Shown here in pieces: positions 25,433 through 33,987 of a stretch of 64,000 nt of DNA. Location: the NCBI GenBank assembly GCA_021773355.1, contig JAJFKE010000051.1, forward strand, positions 1 to 64,000. Reading direction: 5' to 3'. Source of the stretch: Gammaproteobacteria bacterium (GTDB lineage: Bacteria; Pseudomonadota; Gammaproteobacteria; Pseudomonadales; Pseudohongiellaceae). Position 1 is the stretch's first letter, and each line of letters begins with the position of its first letter. The notes beneath the pieces were generated by a model. It searched no databases. It saw nothing but the letters and a program-made list of their open reading frames with translations, and was not told the origin of the DNA. The translations under genes and the position numbers were made by a program.

Positions 25433-25461
25433 TTCTTTAAGCCAGAGGACACGTGTATACT
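25433..25461 (+). promoter_or_regulatory. Possible promoter for rhodanese-secB
   Basis: TATACT at 25456-25461 is preceded by CGTG and, 17 bp upstream, by a weak -35 (TTCTTT). The same CGTGTATACT string occurs before typA at 61175. It lies in the 313-bp divergent gap between gpmI and the rhodanese gene, which otherwise contains no supported feature. Confidence 0.4.
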
Positions 25462-25580
25462 TGCAGCCCTTTTTGTGGACCGCAAAAGAGTCATGTTCAG
25501 TGTTTAGCTCTTTCAAGGTCTGAGAATTATTAGTACAGGCGGCCGGCAAACTAATCGGTTCGTGCATTACAGAGTTTACT

Positions 25581-25994
25581 ATGGCGCAATTTGTAGAATT
25601 TATCGGTAATCACCTGGTTTTGGCGAGCATGTGGGTGATTACTATGGGCGCCATTATTTTCTATCATCAGCGCACGGCCAGCAAAGGCGTCGGGCCGCAG
25701 CAGGCAGTGATGCTCATCAACCGCCGTGACGCAATCGTGGTAGATGTTAGAGACAAGAAAGAGTTCGAGACTGGGCATATAGTGGATGCCATCAATATTC
25801 CACTTGCCAAGCTTGAGCAACGGCTTACTGAATTGAAAAAGCACCAACAAAAGCCGGTAATTGTAGTCTGTAAATTAGGACAGCATTCGGGTGAGGCCGC
25901 GAAAAAGATTCAGGCGGCGGGCCACGAGGAAGTGTTTAAGTTGTCTGGTGGTTTAACTGAGTGGAAGGCGCAATCAATGCCTTTGATAGTTTGA
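25581..25994 (+). CDS. Membrane-anchored rhodanese-like protein (YibN type)
   Basis: The 137-residue protein has one N-terminal transmembrane helix (about 10-28) and a single rhodanese domain with the motif VVDVRDKKEFETGHI and the active-site Cys97 in VVCKLGQHSG. It probably transfers sulfane sulfur or binds a partner at the cytoplasmic membrane face. Its place directly before secB (67-bp gap) is conserved in many gammaproteobacteria, where the E. coli homologue is YibN. Confidence 0.93.
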   Translation: MAQFVEFIGNHLVLASMWVITMGAIIFYHQRTASKGVGPQQAVMLINRRDAIVVDVRDKKEFETGHIVDAINIPLAKLEQRLTELKKHQQKPVIVVCKLGQHSGEAAKKIQAAGHEEVFKLSGGLTEWKAQSMPLIV

Positions 25995-26061
25995 TTAGCC
26001 GTCAGGCGTTTGACTAATAGTAACCGTACTAAATTTTGATAGTAAAACTACAGGATCAACC

Positions 26062-26589
26062 ATGGCAGATACCGAAGACACCAACCCAGATGCAACAGCG
26101 GCGCCCGCAAACGATCAGCCAGAGGGCCCACAATTCGCCTTACAACGCATATATTTGAAGGATTCTTCCTTTGAATCACCGCGCAGTCCTACGGTTTTCC
26201 AGAGCCAGTGGACACCAAAGATCAATTTCGACATCAAGACTCGAAACTCCAAGGTGCAGGATGATGTCTACGAAGTAGTTCTGGTATTGACCGTTGAGGC
26301 TACTTTGGAAGAACAAGCGGCCTTCTTGGTTGAGGTTCATCAAGCCGGCATATTCACGGCGAAGGACTTTGATAACGCGCAAATGGAGCAGCTGCTTTCC
26401 ACAGTATGCCCCAACATCCTGTTTCCTTACGCAAGAGAAGCTATAGATACTTTAGTGGTTAAGGGCAGTTTTCCGGCATTGATGCTGGCCCCAATTAACT
26501 TCGATGCCCTGTATGCCCAGCAAAAACAGGCACAGGCGCAAGAAGGCAATGGCGCTGCAGCCGATGCGCCGTCTGAAGTTACTAACTAG
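26062..26589 (+). CDS. secB: Protein-export chaperone SecB
   Basis: The 175-residue cytoplasmic tetrameric chaperone keeps exported proteins unfolded and delivers them to SecA. The core reads QFALQRIYLKDSSFESP, then PKINFDIKTRNSKVQDDVYEVVL, LCPNILFPYARE-like VCPNILFPYARE and GSFPALMLAPINFDALY. The tail is Gln/Ala-rich. The gene ends 3 bp from the convergent trmL stop. Confidence 0.97.
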   Translation: MADTEDTNPDATAAPANDQPEGPQFALQRIYLKDSSFESPRSPTVFQSQWTPKINFDIKTRNSKVQDDVYEVVLVLTVEATLEEQAAFLVEVHQAGIFTAKDFDNAQMEQLLSTVCPNILFPYAREAIDTLVVKGSFPALMLAPINFDALYAQQKQAQAQEGNGAAADAPSEVTN

Positions 26590-26592
26590 ATC

Positions 26593-27057
26593 TTAGTCTG
26601 CGGACGCGAAGCGCAGCTGACGCCAGGCTTCGTAAACCACTACGGCGGCAGCATTGGATAGATTTAGGCTGCGGCTTTCTGGCAACATTGGAATTCGCAG
26701 CAGATTATCCGCACCCACCTGGTCTCGTACCAGCTCAGGTAATCCGCGGGTTTCCGGGCCGAAAATCAAGAAATCACCGCTTTGAAACGCAGCGTCGCAA
26801 TAGTGTTTACTACCCTTGGTACTAATGCCGAAAAGTCTGTTTTCCCCCTGTTGCTGGTCGAACTCAGGCCAGTCTTGATAGGTCGATATACCAGCAAATT
26901 CGTGATAATCGAGGCCTGCCCGCCGCATTCTTTTGTCATCCAGTTCGAATCCGAAGGGCTTTATCAAGTGCAAGTGTGAACCTGTATTCGCAGCTAAACG
27001 GATAATATTTCCGGTGTTTGGGGGTATTTCAGGCTCGAAAAGCACGATGTTGATCAA
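26593..27057 (-). CDS. trmL: tRNA (cytidine(34)-2'-O)-methyltransferase TrmL
   Basis: This SPOUT-family enzyme methylates the wobble base ribose of two leucine tRNAs. I prefer the TTG start at 27057, because it yields MINIVLFEPEIPPNTGN, the normal beginning of TrmL, with GGTGAA just upstream. The GTG at 27087 would add ten atypical residues. The knot motifs are present: IPPNTGNIIRLAANTG, LIFGPETRGLPE and RIPMLPESRSLNLSNAAAVVVYE. The length (154 residues) is typical. Confidence 0.95.
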   Translation of the reverse strand: MINIVLFEPEIPPNTGNIIRLAANTGSHLHLIKPFGFELDDKRMRRAGLDYHEFAGISTYQDWPEFDQQQGENRLFGISTKGSKHYCDAAFQSGDFLIFGPETRGLPELVRDQVGADNLLRIPMLPESRSLNLSNAAAVVVYEAWRQLRFASAD

Positions 27058-27398
27058 AAATTCACCAATTAGTTGAACAGTGTTCACTTGCTGATTATTA
27101 GAATCGCCGAAGGGCGTGTTTCCTGATTATTTGATTTTTTCCCCCTTTTGCCCCGGGGTTCTGTGACTGAACCGTCACTTCTTCCCAAGCCCAATCATAT
27201 TAACCCTAGTTTATCCCCTCGACAGGTGGATTTTGTTTTAGAATTTAGGGGCTTAAACGATACTCCTTTATGGCTTCCTTTAAGTTTTGGGCGTGTTTGC
27301 GTGCAAGACTGGAATATTAACTCCTCAAAGAAAGCAAACGCCTCGACAGAGGCGGCTAGCAGTGGTGGATGTCACGCCGCAGGAACCCAAGGGCGATA
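27058..27398. other. Divergent gap between trmL and the msh locus
   Basis: This must contain the promoter that drives the msh genes, but I cannot single out a good -35/-10 pair. A short inverted repeat GTGAC-N6-GTCAC lies at 27163-27178. The open frame across 27148-27399 has no coding character. Confidence 0.4.
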
Positions 27399-28361
27399 AT
27401 GCAGTTATTCAGGAATAAAGCAAAGTCGAATAGTCGAGTTGGTTTAATGGTCAACTCGGATCAGCTTGTGGTTGCCCATATGGGAGAGCGCGATGGTGCC
27501 CCCTATTTGATCGATTGTCGGCGGGCCGCCCTGGAATCGGAACGAGACACAGCAAAGGTCCTGGCTAAGTTAGTTAAGGACATGGCTGTGCAAGACAAGC
27601 AGTGCAGCTATGTTCTGAATCGCAAGGACTACAACCTGCACCTTGTTGAAGCTCCCGAGGTTGAAGCCAGTGAGCTTCGTGCTGCAGTACGTTGGAAGAT
27701 AAAAGATTTGTTAGATATGAAAGTAGAAGACGCAGCAATTGACGTGTTTCGGGTACCGGAAGACGCCTATCGTGGCCGCGAAATGGTGTATGTGGTGGCG
27801 GCACTAAAATCCAGGATTAAGAGCGTGGTGGATATGGTCACCTCCAGCGGCTTGGAGTTGGCAGTTATCGATATCCCGGAATTGGTGATGAAGAATCTTT
27901 CCGGATGTTTCATAGATGACGCAAATGGGGTGGCATTCATGGATTTGCGTCGTAACGGCAGTACCATGAATATTACTCGCGGCGGTGAGTTGTATTTAAG
28001 TCGGCGAATAAATACCCAGTTGGATCCTGATGTCATGAATTCCGCTGAATGGTCTGACCTAAAAGATCGCTTGGTATTGGAAATTCAGCGTTCTCTGGAT
28101 TACTACGAAAGCCAAATGGGCCAGAGTCCAATTAACCGGATTGTCATAGGGCAGAGACAGCACGATGGTCAAGCCTTGACGGAGACCCTGAATGGACTGC
28201 TGAACGCCGACGTGAGCGTGCTCGATCTGGCAGAGTATATAAAAAGCGAAGTGAGGCTAACACCAGAAACTCAGCAAATTGGAATGGCGGCGATAGGCGC
28301 GACCTTACGCGGCAAGAACAAAATAAGTAAAACTGATTCTTCGGAGCAGGAAGCAGCCTGA
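27399..28361 (+). CDS. mshI: MSHA biogenesis protein MshI (PilM-like)
   Basis: The start at 27399 has AAGGG five bases upstream and gives MQLFRNKAKS, 320 residues; an ATG at 27369 would add ten residues. The protein is the cytoplasmic actin-like ATPase-fold component of the pilus alignment complex, comparable to PilM. Visible features are an N-terminal RVGLMVNSDQLVVAHM phosphate-1-like strand, AVRWKIKDLLDMKVEDAAIDVF, and NGVAFMDLRRNGSTMNI. It opens the msh locus. The stop overlaps the next start (TGATG). Confidence 0.92.
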   Translation: MQLFRNKAKSNSRVGLMVNSDQLVVAHMGERDGAPYLIDCRRAALESERDTAKVLAKLVKDMAVQDKQCSYVLNRKDYNLHLVEAPEVEASELRAAVRWKIKDLLDMKVEDAAIDVFRVPEDAYRGREMVYVVAALKSRIKSVVDMVTSSGLELAVIDIPELVMKNLSGCFIDDANGVAFMDLRRNGSTMNITRGGELYLSRRINTQLDPDVMNSAEWSDLKDRLVLEIQRSLDYYESQMGQSPINRIVIGQRQHDGQALTETLNGLLNADVSVLDLAEYIKSEVRLTPETQQIGMAAIGATLRGKNKISKTDSSEQEAA

Positions 28362-28957
28362 TGACTCAGCAGATTAATCTCTATTTGTCGGAATTCAGGG
28401 TTAAGAAAGACCCTGTGACCCTGTTGTTGATGGGGCAGGTCATAGGCGGCGTTTTAGCTATCATGCTGCTGTTAACCAGCTATGACTTTCTAGTTCGTTG
28501 GCAATTAAATGGTGAATTAGCGCAGCTGCAAGTGACGTTGCAAGAAGAATCTCAGAAAACCGCGGAGCTTGACGGACTTTTGGCTAGGCGCTCACAGAGT
28601 GACGAGTTAACACGGAGATTGGAAAATGCAGAAGCGCGCTTGCTTTCGGATCGACAAGTACGGGATTTTTTAAGTCGCACCAAATTGGGAAACTTGGTCG
28701 GATTTTCTGAATACTTCAAAGATTTGGCGCGCGCTTCCCTAGAAGGGTTTTCTCTTTCCACTATTGAAATTACAAGCGGTGGTGAGCAGGTTAAGTTATT
28801 AGGGCAGGTGGTGGACTCTTCGTTAGTTGTGCGTTTTGTAAGTAATCTGGAGCACGGCAATAGCCCAATTCGAGATCTTAATTTTAGTACTAATATCTCC
28901 AGGACCACTGTTGAAGAGCGCTTTTTCCCCTTTGAGTTGAGCACAGCCAGTGAATGA
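28361..28957 (+). CDS. PilN-like MSHA biogenesis protein
   Basis: The 198-residue protein starts MTQQINLYLSEF, the short N-terminal motif by which PilN proteins bind PilM, followed by one transmembrane helix (about 24-46), a coiled coil (about 50-95) and a periplasmic ferredoxin-like domain. It should bridge MshI in the cytoplasm to MshJ. Start and stop overlap the neighbouring genes (1 bp and 8 bp), so the three are translationally coupled. Confidence 0.9.
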   Translation: MTQQINLYLSEFRVKKDPVTLLLMGQVIGGVLAIMLLLTSYDFLVRWQLNGELAQLQVTLQEESQKTAELDGLLARRSQSDELTRRLENAEARLLSDRQVRDFLSRTKLGNLVGFSEYFKDLARASLEGFSLSTIEITSGGEQVKLLGQVVDSSLVVRFVSNLEHGNSPIRDLNFSTNISRTTVEERFFPFELSTASE

Positions 28958-29654
28958 GAACTTAAGTAAGCAGTTGGATGCTGTTATCAAGAATATTGAA
29001 TCTCGATCCGTGGCGGAGAAGTTGGCGGTATTTCTCCTAGTACTTACGGGATTGGTTCTAGGGTACCTGTCGTTGTTATCGGATCCCTTGCAAGCGGATA
29101 TTGATAACGCACGAAGCCAGATTGCAAGTGTTATGCGCCAGATTCAGGCTCAGCAGTCTTCCTATACTGAAATGCTAGACGCCAGCCGAGAAGACCCTAA
29201 CAAGTTTGCCAACGAGAGACTGGCTGTTGTCGAAAGAGAGCTGGAGCAGTTGAGTCGCGAAATTGGCGGTCTGGCCGGCGACCTTATTACACCAACAGAT
29301 ATGACCAGGATTTTAACCTCTGTGTTGGAGAGGCAATCGGGACTTGAATTGATCAGCTTTCAGAACATTGAGGCATCACCACTGCGAACAGATGCCGCGA
29401 GTGCCAGTGGAAATGAGGATGGTGTGAATAGTGGTGCGCAAGTGGCCCTATCGGGACAGGTATTTCAGCACGGCTTGCGAATCCAATTTCAGGGAGACTA
29501 TTTTAGTACCTTGAAATATTTGCGTTTTATTGAGCAGATAAGCGGCAGTTTTTTTTGGGATTCAATCACGTTTCAACAATTTGATTGGCCTCAAGCGATG
29601 GTAACTCTGCAGATTCACACGATTAGTACAGACTCAGGATTCATCGGTGTTTAG
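28950..29654 (+). CDS. mshJ: MSHA biogenesis protein MshJ (PilO-like)
   Basis: The 234-residue protein begins at a GTG inside the end of the pilN-like gene. It has an N-terminal cytoplasmic helix, one transmembrane segment (about 24-43), a coiled coil (about 50-110) and a periplasmic domain, like PilO. The segment VALSGQVFQHGLRIQFQGDYFSTLKYLRFIEQ is typical of MshJ. It forms the inner-membrane alignment complex with the two preceding products. Confidence 0.9.
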   Translation: MNENLSKQLDAVIKNIESRSVAEKLAVFLLVLTGLVLGYLSLLSDPLQADIDNARSQIASVMRQIQAQQSSYTEMLDASREDPNKFANERLAVVERELEQLSREIGGLAGDLITPTDMTRILTSVLERQSGLELISFQNIEASPLRTDAASASGNEDGVNSGAQVALSGQVFQHGLRIQFQGDYFSTLKYLRFIEQISGSFFWDSITFQQFDWPQAMVTLQIHTISTDSGFIGV

Positions 29655-29658
29655 GGCT

Positions 29659-30024
29659 ATGCGTAAATTATTATTGTTAATAGCCTTGGGAGCTGTAACA
29701 CAGGCGTCGGCTGATGTAATCGATGGTGAAGAATTAGTGGATCCTACTAAACCTCTTTTTTATGATTCCAGGAGAGGCGATGAAACCGTGTCTGAGCTTT
29801 TAAGAACAGTAGTTCCTGCAAGCTTTGATATCAGTTTTATTCGAGCGGGTAGTGTGGATTCCGTTGCGGTGATAAACAATTTGCGTGTCTCTGTGGGGGA
29901 CGTCATCGGTGGAGCACAGGTAGTAGCCATAGATCGGGGTGGTGTGACGCTGTTAATCGATGATGAAGAAAGACGAATTAGTATGTACGACAGCAATATC
30001 AAATCCACACCGGTTGGTTGTTAG
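29659..30024 (+). CDS. mshK: MSHA biogenesis protein MshK (PilP-like)
   Basis: The ATG at 29659, preceded by AGGG, gives a 121-residue protein with a signal peptide (about 1-18, ending ASA). The GTG at 29647 is less likely. The mature part begins with DPTKPLFYDSR and then carries a small beta domain (VAVINNLRVSVGDVIGGAQVVAIDRGGVTLLIDDEERRI) of the PilP/GspC homology-region kind. It should link the inner-membrane complex to the secretin MshL encoded next. Confidence 0.85.
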   Translation: MRKLLLLIALGAVTQASADVIDGEELVDPTKPLFYDSRRGDETVSELLRTVVPASFDISFIRAGSVDSVAVINNLRVSVGDVIGGAQVVAIDRGGVTLLIDDEERRISMYDSNIKSTPVGC

Positions 30025-30037
30025 TGTGGGGCACAAT

Positions 30038-31891
30038 ATGATGAATAGAACCCTTAGGGACGACACGGTGATTTCAACTGCGAAACTTTTAGCACTGCTT
30101 CTGCTTTTTTTGCTGAGTGCCTGCGCGACCAGACCTGTTTCGGTACCCGATACGGCGATTCTAAGTGAAATTCAGGAAACCCTAGAGAATGCGGTGATAA
30201 CGTTAGACGAGCAATCTGAAGAACTGACCGAGGATGATACTGACTTGTTGGATGAGTTGATTCCCTCGCTATCTCTTGATGAAAGTTTGCTAGCACCGGT
30301 AGAGCGAAGAACTTCAATTTCCACAAGATCTAATTTGTCGGCCACTGAATTTTTCAATGATTTGTTTTCCGGTACCGATTACGGAGTTGTCGTAGGCGAA
30401 GAAGTAGATGTTCAGATTAATCTAAACCTACCGCCGGTAACTATTCAAGAGGTAATGGATATTGTTGCAGAAATCTATAATTTGGATATTACACGGCGTG
30501 GAAATTACTATACCGTTTTACCCGGTGGCTTGAGGACTCGTCAGTTTTCAATTGACTATCTTAACGTTCAACGACAGGGCAGCTCCAGTATTTCGGTGAC
30601 CGCGGGAAGTTCTCAAGGCGGAGGTAATAGCAATAATGGCGGAGGCGGTTTTGGTGGCAATAGCGGCGGAATAAATAGCGGCTTCAACGGCTCCAGTAGT
30701 GGCCTCAACAACGGTAACAGTGGCAATTTTGGCGGTGGCAACATCGGCGGAGGTGCAGGAGGTCAGATTTCCACTTCAACCAGTACAGATTTTTGGTCCG
30801 ATCTCGAGACGGCGATTTCAAATCTTATAGGAGTTCAAAGTTCGGGCAGCGGTTCATCCGCAGGTGGAGGTTTCCTGGGAGGCTTGGGTGGCGCCGGCAG
30901 TCGTAATCAGTCGACTGTAACCGATGAAGGGAAAAGTGTACTCGTGCAGCCATTGACAGGCATAGTTATCGTTACTGCCTTCCCTCATGAATTGGATAGG
31001 GTTGAGGAATTTATTAATGCAGCACAAGAATCCTTGCGCAGAGAAGTTATTATTCAGATACAGTTTCTGGAAGTAATTCTTAACAAGGGTTTCCAGTACG
31101 CCATCGATTTCAATACATTTGGTCTCGATGTAAACAATCCGTCCGATGGTTCCGCGGTATTTGCGGATAGCGATAATGATCAGGCTGCGGAATTTTTGGG
31201 CGGAGATTTTGGCATCGAAGGTATTTCAAACGCTCTTCAATTCAGTACAAATTTTGACGACTTCGACGCGGTTTTCCAATTACTGCAAACTCGCGGTACG
31301 ACGCAAGTTATATCCAGCCCCCAACTACGGGTGCTCAACAATCAAAAAGCTGTCTTTCAAGATGGCTCTCAGGAATTTTTCCAAACCCAGGCTGATACCA
31401 CCACGGTGGCATCGGCAAATAACACTACGACTAATGCGAATAATAATCTCGAACAGTTCTTCTCCGGAATATCCATGGACATTACGCCACAAATAAGTGC
31501 GAATGGTGAAATAACGTTGCATGTTCATCCTATTATTAGCGCTGTCGAATCTCAGACCAAGAGCATTGCTGGACAGGTAGTTCCACTGGCGGTAACAACC
31601 ACTCGAGAGATTGACAGTGTTATTAAGGCAGAGGATGGACGGATCGTAGTTCTGGGCGGAATGGCATTTGAGCGAAACAATAACGAGACAGCGGGAGTAC
31701 CGGGATTGAACCGCGTGCCACTGCTAGGAGACGCTCTCGAACAAAAACAAATCCAGTCGCAAAAACGCGAGTTTATCATTTTACTCAAACCTATTATCGC
31801 TAGCGATGAAAGCGATAAAAGCTTACTCGAAGATAGCAACGAAAGATTTCGCGATATCAATCGGGCGATAGATCCGTTCGCGAACAACTAA
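30038..31891 (+). CDS. mshL: MSHA secretin MshL, outer-membrane lipoprotein
   Basis: The start at 30038 follows a GGGG stretch and yields a lipoprotein signal ending LLSAC, with Cys29 as lipidation site; the longer frame starting at 29960 lies inside mshK. The 617-residue protein has the secretin N-domains (about residues 90-190), a long Gly/Asn/Ser-rich stretch (codons at 30615-30770, again at 30838-30915) and the secretin barrel (about 360-600, with VISSPQLRVLNNQKAVF, DGRIVVLGGMAFE and VPGLNRVPLLGD). It forms the outer-membrane channel for the pilus. The low-complexity insert of about 50 residues is unusual. Confidence 0.93.
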   Translation: MMNRTLRDDTVISTAKLLALLLLFLLSACATRPVSVPDTAILSEIQETLENAVITLDEQSEELTEDDTDLLDELIPSLSLDESLLAPVERRTSISTRSNLSATEFFNDLFSGTDYGVVVGEEVDVQINLNLPPVTIQEVMDIVAEIYNLDITRRGNYYTVLPGGLRTRQFSIDYLNVQRQGSSSISVTAGSSQGGGNSNNGGGGFGGNSGGINSGFNGSSSGLNNGNSGNFGGGNIGGGAGGQISTSTSTDFWSDLETAISNLIGVQSSGSGSSAGGGFLGGLGGAGSRNQSTVTDEGKSVLVQPLTGIVIVTAFPHELDRVEEFINAAQESLRREVIIQIQFLEVILNKGFQYAIDFNTFGLDVNNPSDGSAVFADSDNDQAAEFLGGDFGIEGISNALQFSTNFDDFDAVFQLLQTRGTTQVISSPQLRVLNNQKAVFQDGSQEFFQTQADTTTVASANNTTTNANNNLEQFFSGISMDITPQISANGEITLHVHPIISAVESQTKSIAGQVVPLAVTTTREIDSVIKAEDGRIVVLGGMAFERNNNETAGVPGLNRVPLLGDALEQKQIQSQKREFIILLKPIIASDESDKSLLEDSNERFRDINRAIDPFANN

Positions 31892-31908
31892 ACTAGGAAT
31901 TAGCGGTC

Positions 31909-32823
31909 ATGTATTTACAACATTTTGGTTTACGGGAATTACCATTTTCTCTGACACCAAATACACAATTTTTCTTGAATATGGCAAGTTATCACAAGGC
32001 ATACAATATGCTTATGGTGTCGCTTGCTAACGCGGAAGGCTTTATCAAGATCGTGGGTGAGGTGGGCACGGGAAAAACCATGTTGTGCCGCAAGGTCTTG
32101 AATACCCTTGAAGAAGATAAAGAGAGCTATGTGACAGCCTACATTCCAAACCCTGTTCTTAGTCCTAAGGGCTTGTTTCTGGCGTTTGCTGAAGAATTGA
32201 ATATAGAGATTGATCAGGATGTTGGACATCATCGTCTCCTCAAAGCTATTACGGAAATGTTGGTTGAATATTCAGCTCAGGGAAAACAAGTGGTGCTGTT
32301 TATTGATGAAGCCCATGCCATGCCAGAACAAACTCTGGAGGCGCTGCGATTGCTCACCAATATTGAAACCGAACAAATTAAACTGTTTCAGGTTGTGCTG
32401 TTTGCGCAGCCGGAATTAGATGTCTTATTGAGCCAACCTTCGTTGCGTCAACTCCGTCAGAGAATTACTTTTTCGTTCGAGATTGAAGCTCTGGATAGGG
32501 AAGGGGTTGAGCGATATGTGGTCCATCGTTTGGCTACAGCTGGATACAACGGACCGTTTTTGTTCTCAAAAAGAGCATTAGATTTTTTATTTCGCACTAG
32601 CGATGGAATTCCTCGGGTTATTAATATTCTTTGCCACAAAGCGCTAATGGTGGCATTCGGTAAAGGAGAGAGGACCGTTCAAATTGATCATATTAAGAAC
32701 GCTGCAGAAGACACAGAGGGTATTAGTTTTCCCAGTTCTAATTATATGCCGGCGATGATAGCTGTAGGTGGATTGCTGATTGGTGCAGCCGTGGTGTTTT
32801 ATCTAAGCAGGTTATATCTGTGA
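31909..32823 (+). CDS. mshM: MSHA biogenesis ATPase MshM (ExeA-like)
   Basis: The 304-residue AAA+ protein has Walker A GEVGTGKT (50-57), Walker B VVLFIDEAH, and IPRVINILCHKALM, the ExeA/GspA family end of the ATPase domain. A single C-terminal transmembrane helix (about 280-302) anchors it. By analogy with ExeA it helps to place or assemble the secretin across peptidoglycan. Its stop overlaps the mshN start by 4 bp. Confidence 0.93.
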   Translation: MYLQHFGLRELPFSLTPNTQFFLNMASYHKAYNMLMVSLANAEGFIKIVGEVGTGKTMLCRKVLNTLEEDKESYVTAYIPNPVLSPKGLFLAFAEELNIEIDQDVGHHRLLKAITEMLVEYSAQGKQVVLFIDEAHAMPEQTLEALRLLTNIETEQIKLFQVVLFAQPELDVLLSQPSLRQLRQRITFSFEIEALDREGVERYVVHRLATAGYNGPFLFSKRALDFLFRTSDGIPRVINILCHKALMVAFGKGERTVQIDHIKNAAEDTEGISFPSSNYMPAMIAVGGLLIGAAVVFYLSRLYL

Positions 32824-33980
32824 GCCTTGTTAATAACATGTTGCGTGATCTCGACCAGCGCCGGAAAGAAGGTGAGGGTTCGGGAGCGTCGGTTCGATTA
32901 ACTCCCGCTAGTGAATTTCCAAAAATTGCCCAGACTAGATGGTTGCCATTCTTCTTTGGCATGTTGGTCCTTGCAGCCATAGCGTTGGGTTATTACTGGA
33001 TTCAGTTAGATCGATCCCCATCTGAGCAACAATTGGATATCAGAATTGCGCAGCCCGCTCTATCAGCTGAGCCCGAGTCCGAATCGGAAGAATCTATTGA
33101 ATCAACTATACAGCCAGAGTTTGTGGTAGCCGAATCTAGCATCAGCACAAACGAGAACTCGAGTTCGGTACCTGTGCCTTCGCAACCATTGGAAGTACCG
33201 CTTGTAAATAACGCCGGGGTTAATCGAGATCAGGTCCCAGCTGAGGCTGCGACGGTCCAAAGTTCTGCTATTGAGGTTACAGAATCGCAAATTCCACTTT
33301 CATCAAATGACAGAATAGTAGCGGTAGATGAAAGCCAGATAGAGACTACGTCAAATCTGAATGAGGCTGCCAATAATGAATCGATGAAAAATCAAGAGGT
33401 TTTATCCAACGAGCAGAAAGACACGATAGCCGTTCAAGAGGCGTTGCAGCTAATTTCCGATGGTAAAACCGATCTCGCCTATATTCGATTGGAACAGCAT
33501 ATAGCATCTAATCAGTATGCCAATCAATCGCGGGAATTTTACGCACAGTTGCTAATGAGTCGCGGCGATACAAAGACAGCGAATGAGTTAGTGGATACAG
33601 GGTTGAATATTGCACCGAATCATCATGGTTTCAAGAAAGTCAAGGCAAGGCTATTGATAGCAGAAGGAAATATGGAAGACGCTGTCAATATTTTGATAAG
33701 TCGTGCACCAGATGTAACAGTAGATTCCGAGTACCACGATATAATGGCAGGGTTACAACTGGTGATTAGAGATTATGCAGGTGCTGCTATTAGTTATAGA
33801 GGGCTGGTACGACTGGATCAGACACAAGGCAAGTGGTGGTATGGGTATGCGGCGGCACTGGATAATCTGGGTAATCGTAGCGATGCGCGACAAGCCTATA
33901 CTCAGGCCATGAAATATTCAAATTTGAGCGCCAATCTGCGCCGCCGGAGCCAGGAACGGCTCGGCGAATTAGGCCGGTAG
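32820..33980 (+). CDS. mshN: MSHA biogenesis protein MshN (TPR)
   Basis: The 386-residue protein starts at a GTG overlapping mshM (MSLVNNMLRDLDQRRKE, the family's usual start). It has a transmembrane helix at about 42-61, a Glu/Ser-rich linker (about 75-200) and tetratricopeptide repeats (about 200-380). It probably acts with MshM in the periplasm, as ExeB-like partners do. Confidence 0.9.
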   Translation: MSLVNNMLRDLDQRRKEGEGSGASVRLTPASEFPKIAQTRWLPFFFGMLVLAAIALGYYWIQLDRSPSEQQLDIRIAQPALSAEPESESEESIESTIQPEFVVAESSISTNENSSSVPVPSQPLEVPLVNNAGVNRDQVPAEAATVQSSAIEVTESQIPLSSNDRIVAVDESQIETTSNLNEAANNESMKNQEVLSNEQKDTIAVQEALQLISDGKTDLAYIRLEQHIASNQYANQSREFYAQLLMSRGDTKTANELVDTGLNIAPNHHGFKKVKARLLIAEGNMEDAVNILISRAPDVTVDSEYHDIMAGLQLVIRDYAGAAISYRGLVRLDQTQGKWWYGYAAALDNLGNRSDARQAYTQAMKYSNLSANLRRRSQERLGELGR

Positions 33981-33987
33981 ATCGATC

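Noticed and set aside
25303..25494. Minus-strand open frame between gpmI and the rhodanese gene
   Set aside because: It lies in a divergent promoter region, has no ribosome binding site and shows no protein-like conservation pattern that I recognise.
27163..27178. CRP-like site before mshI
   Set aside because: GTGAC-N6-GTCAC does not have the TGTGA-N6-TCACA spacing of a CRP site, and nothing else supports it.
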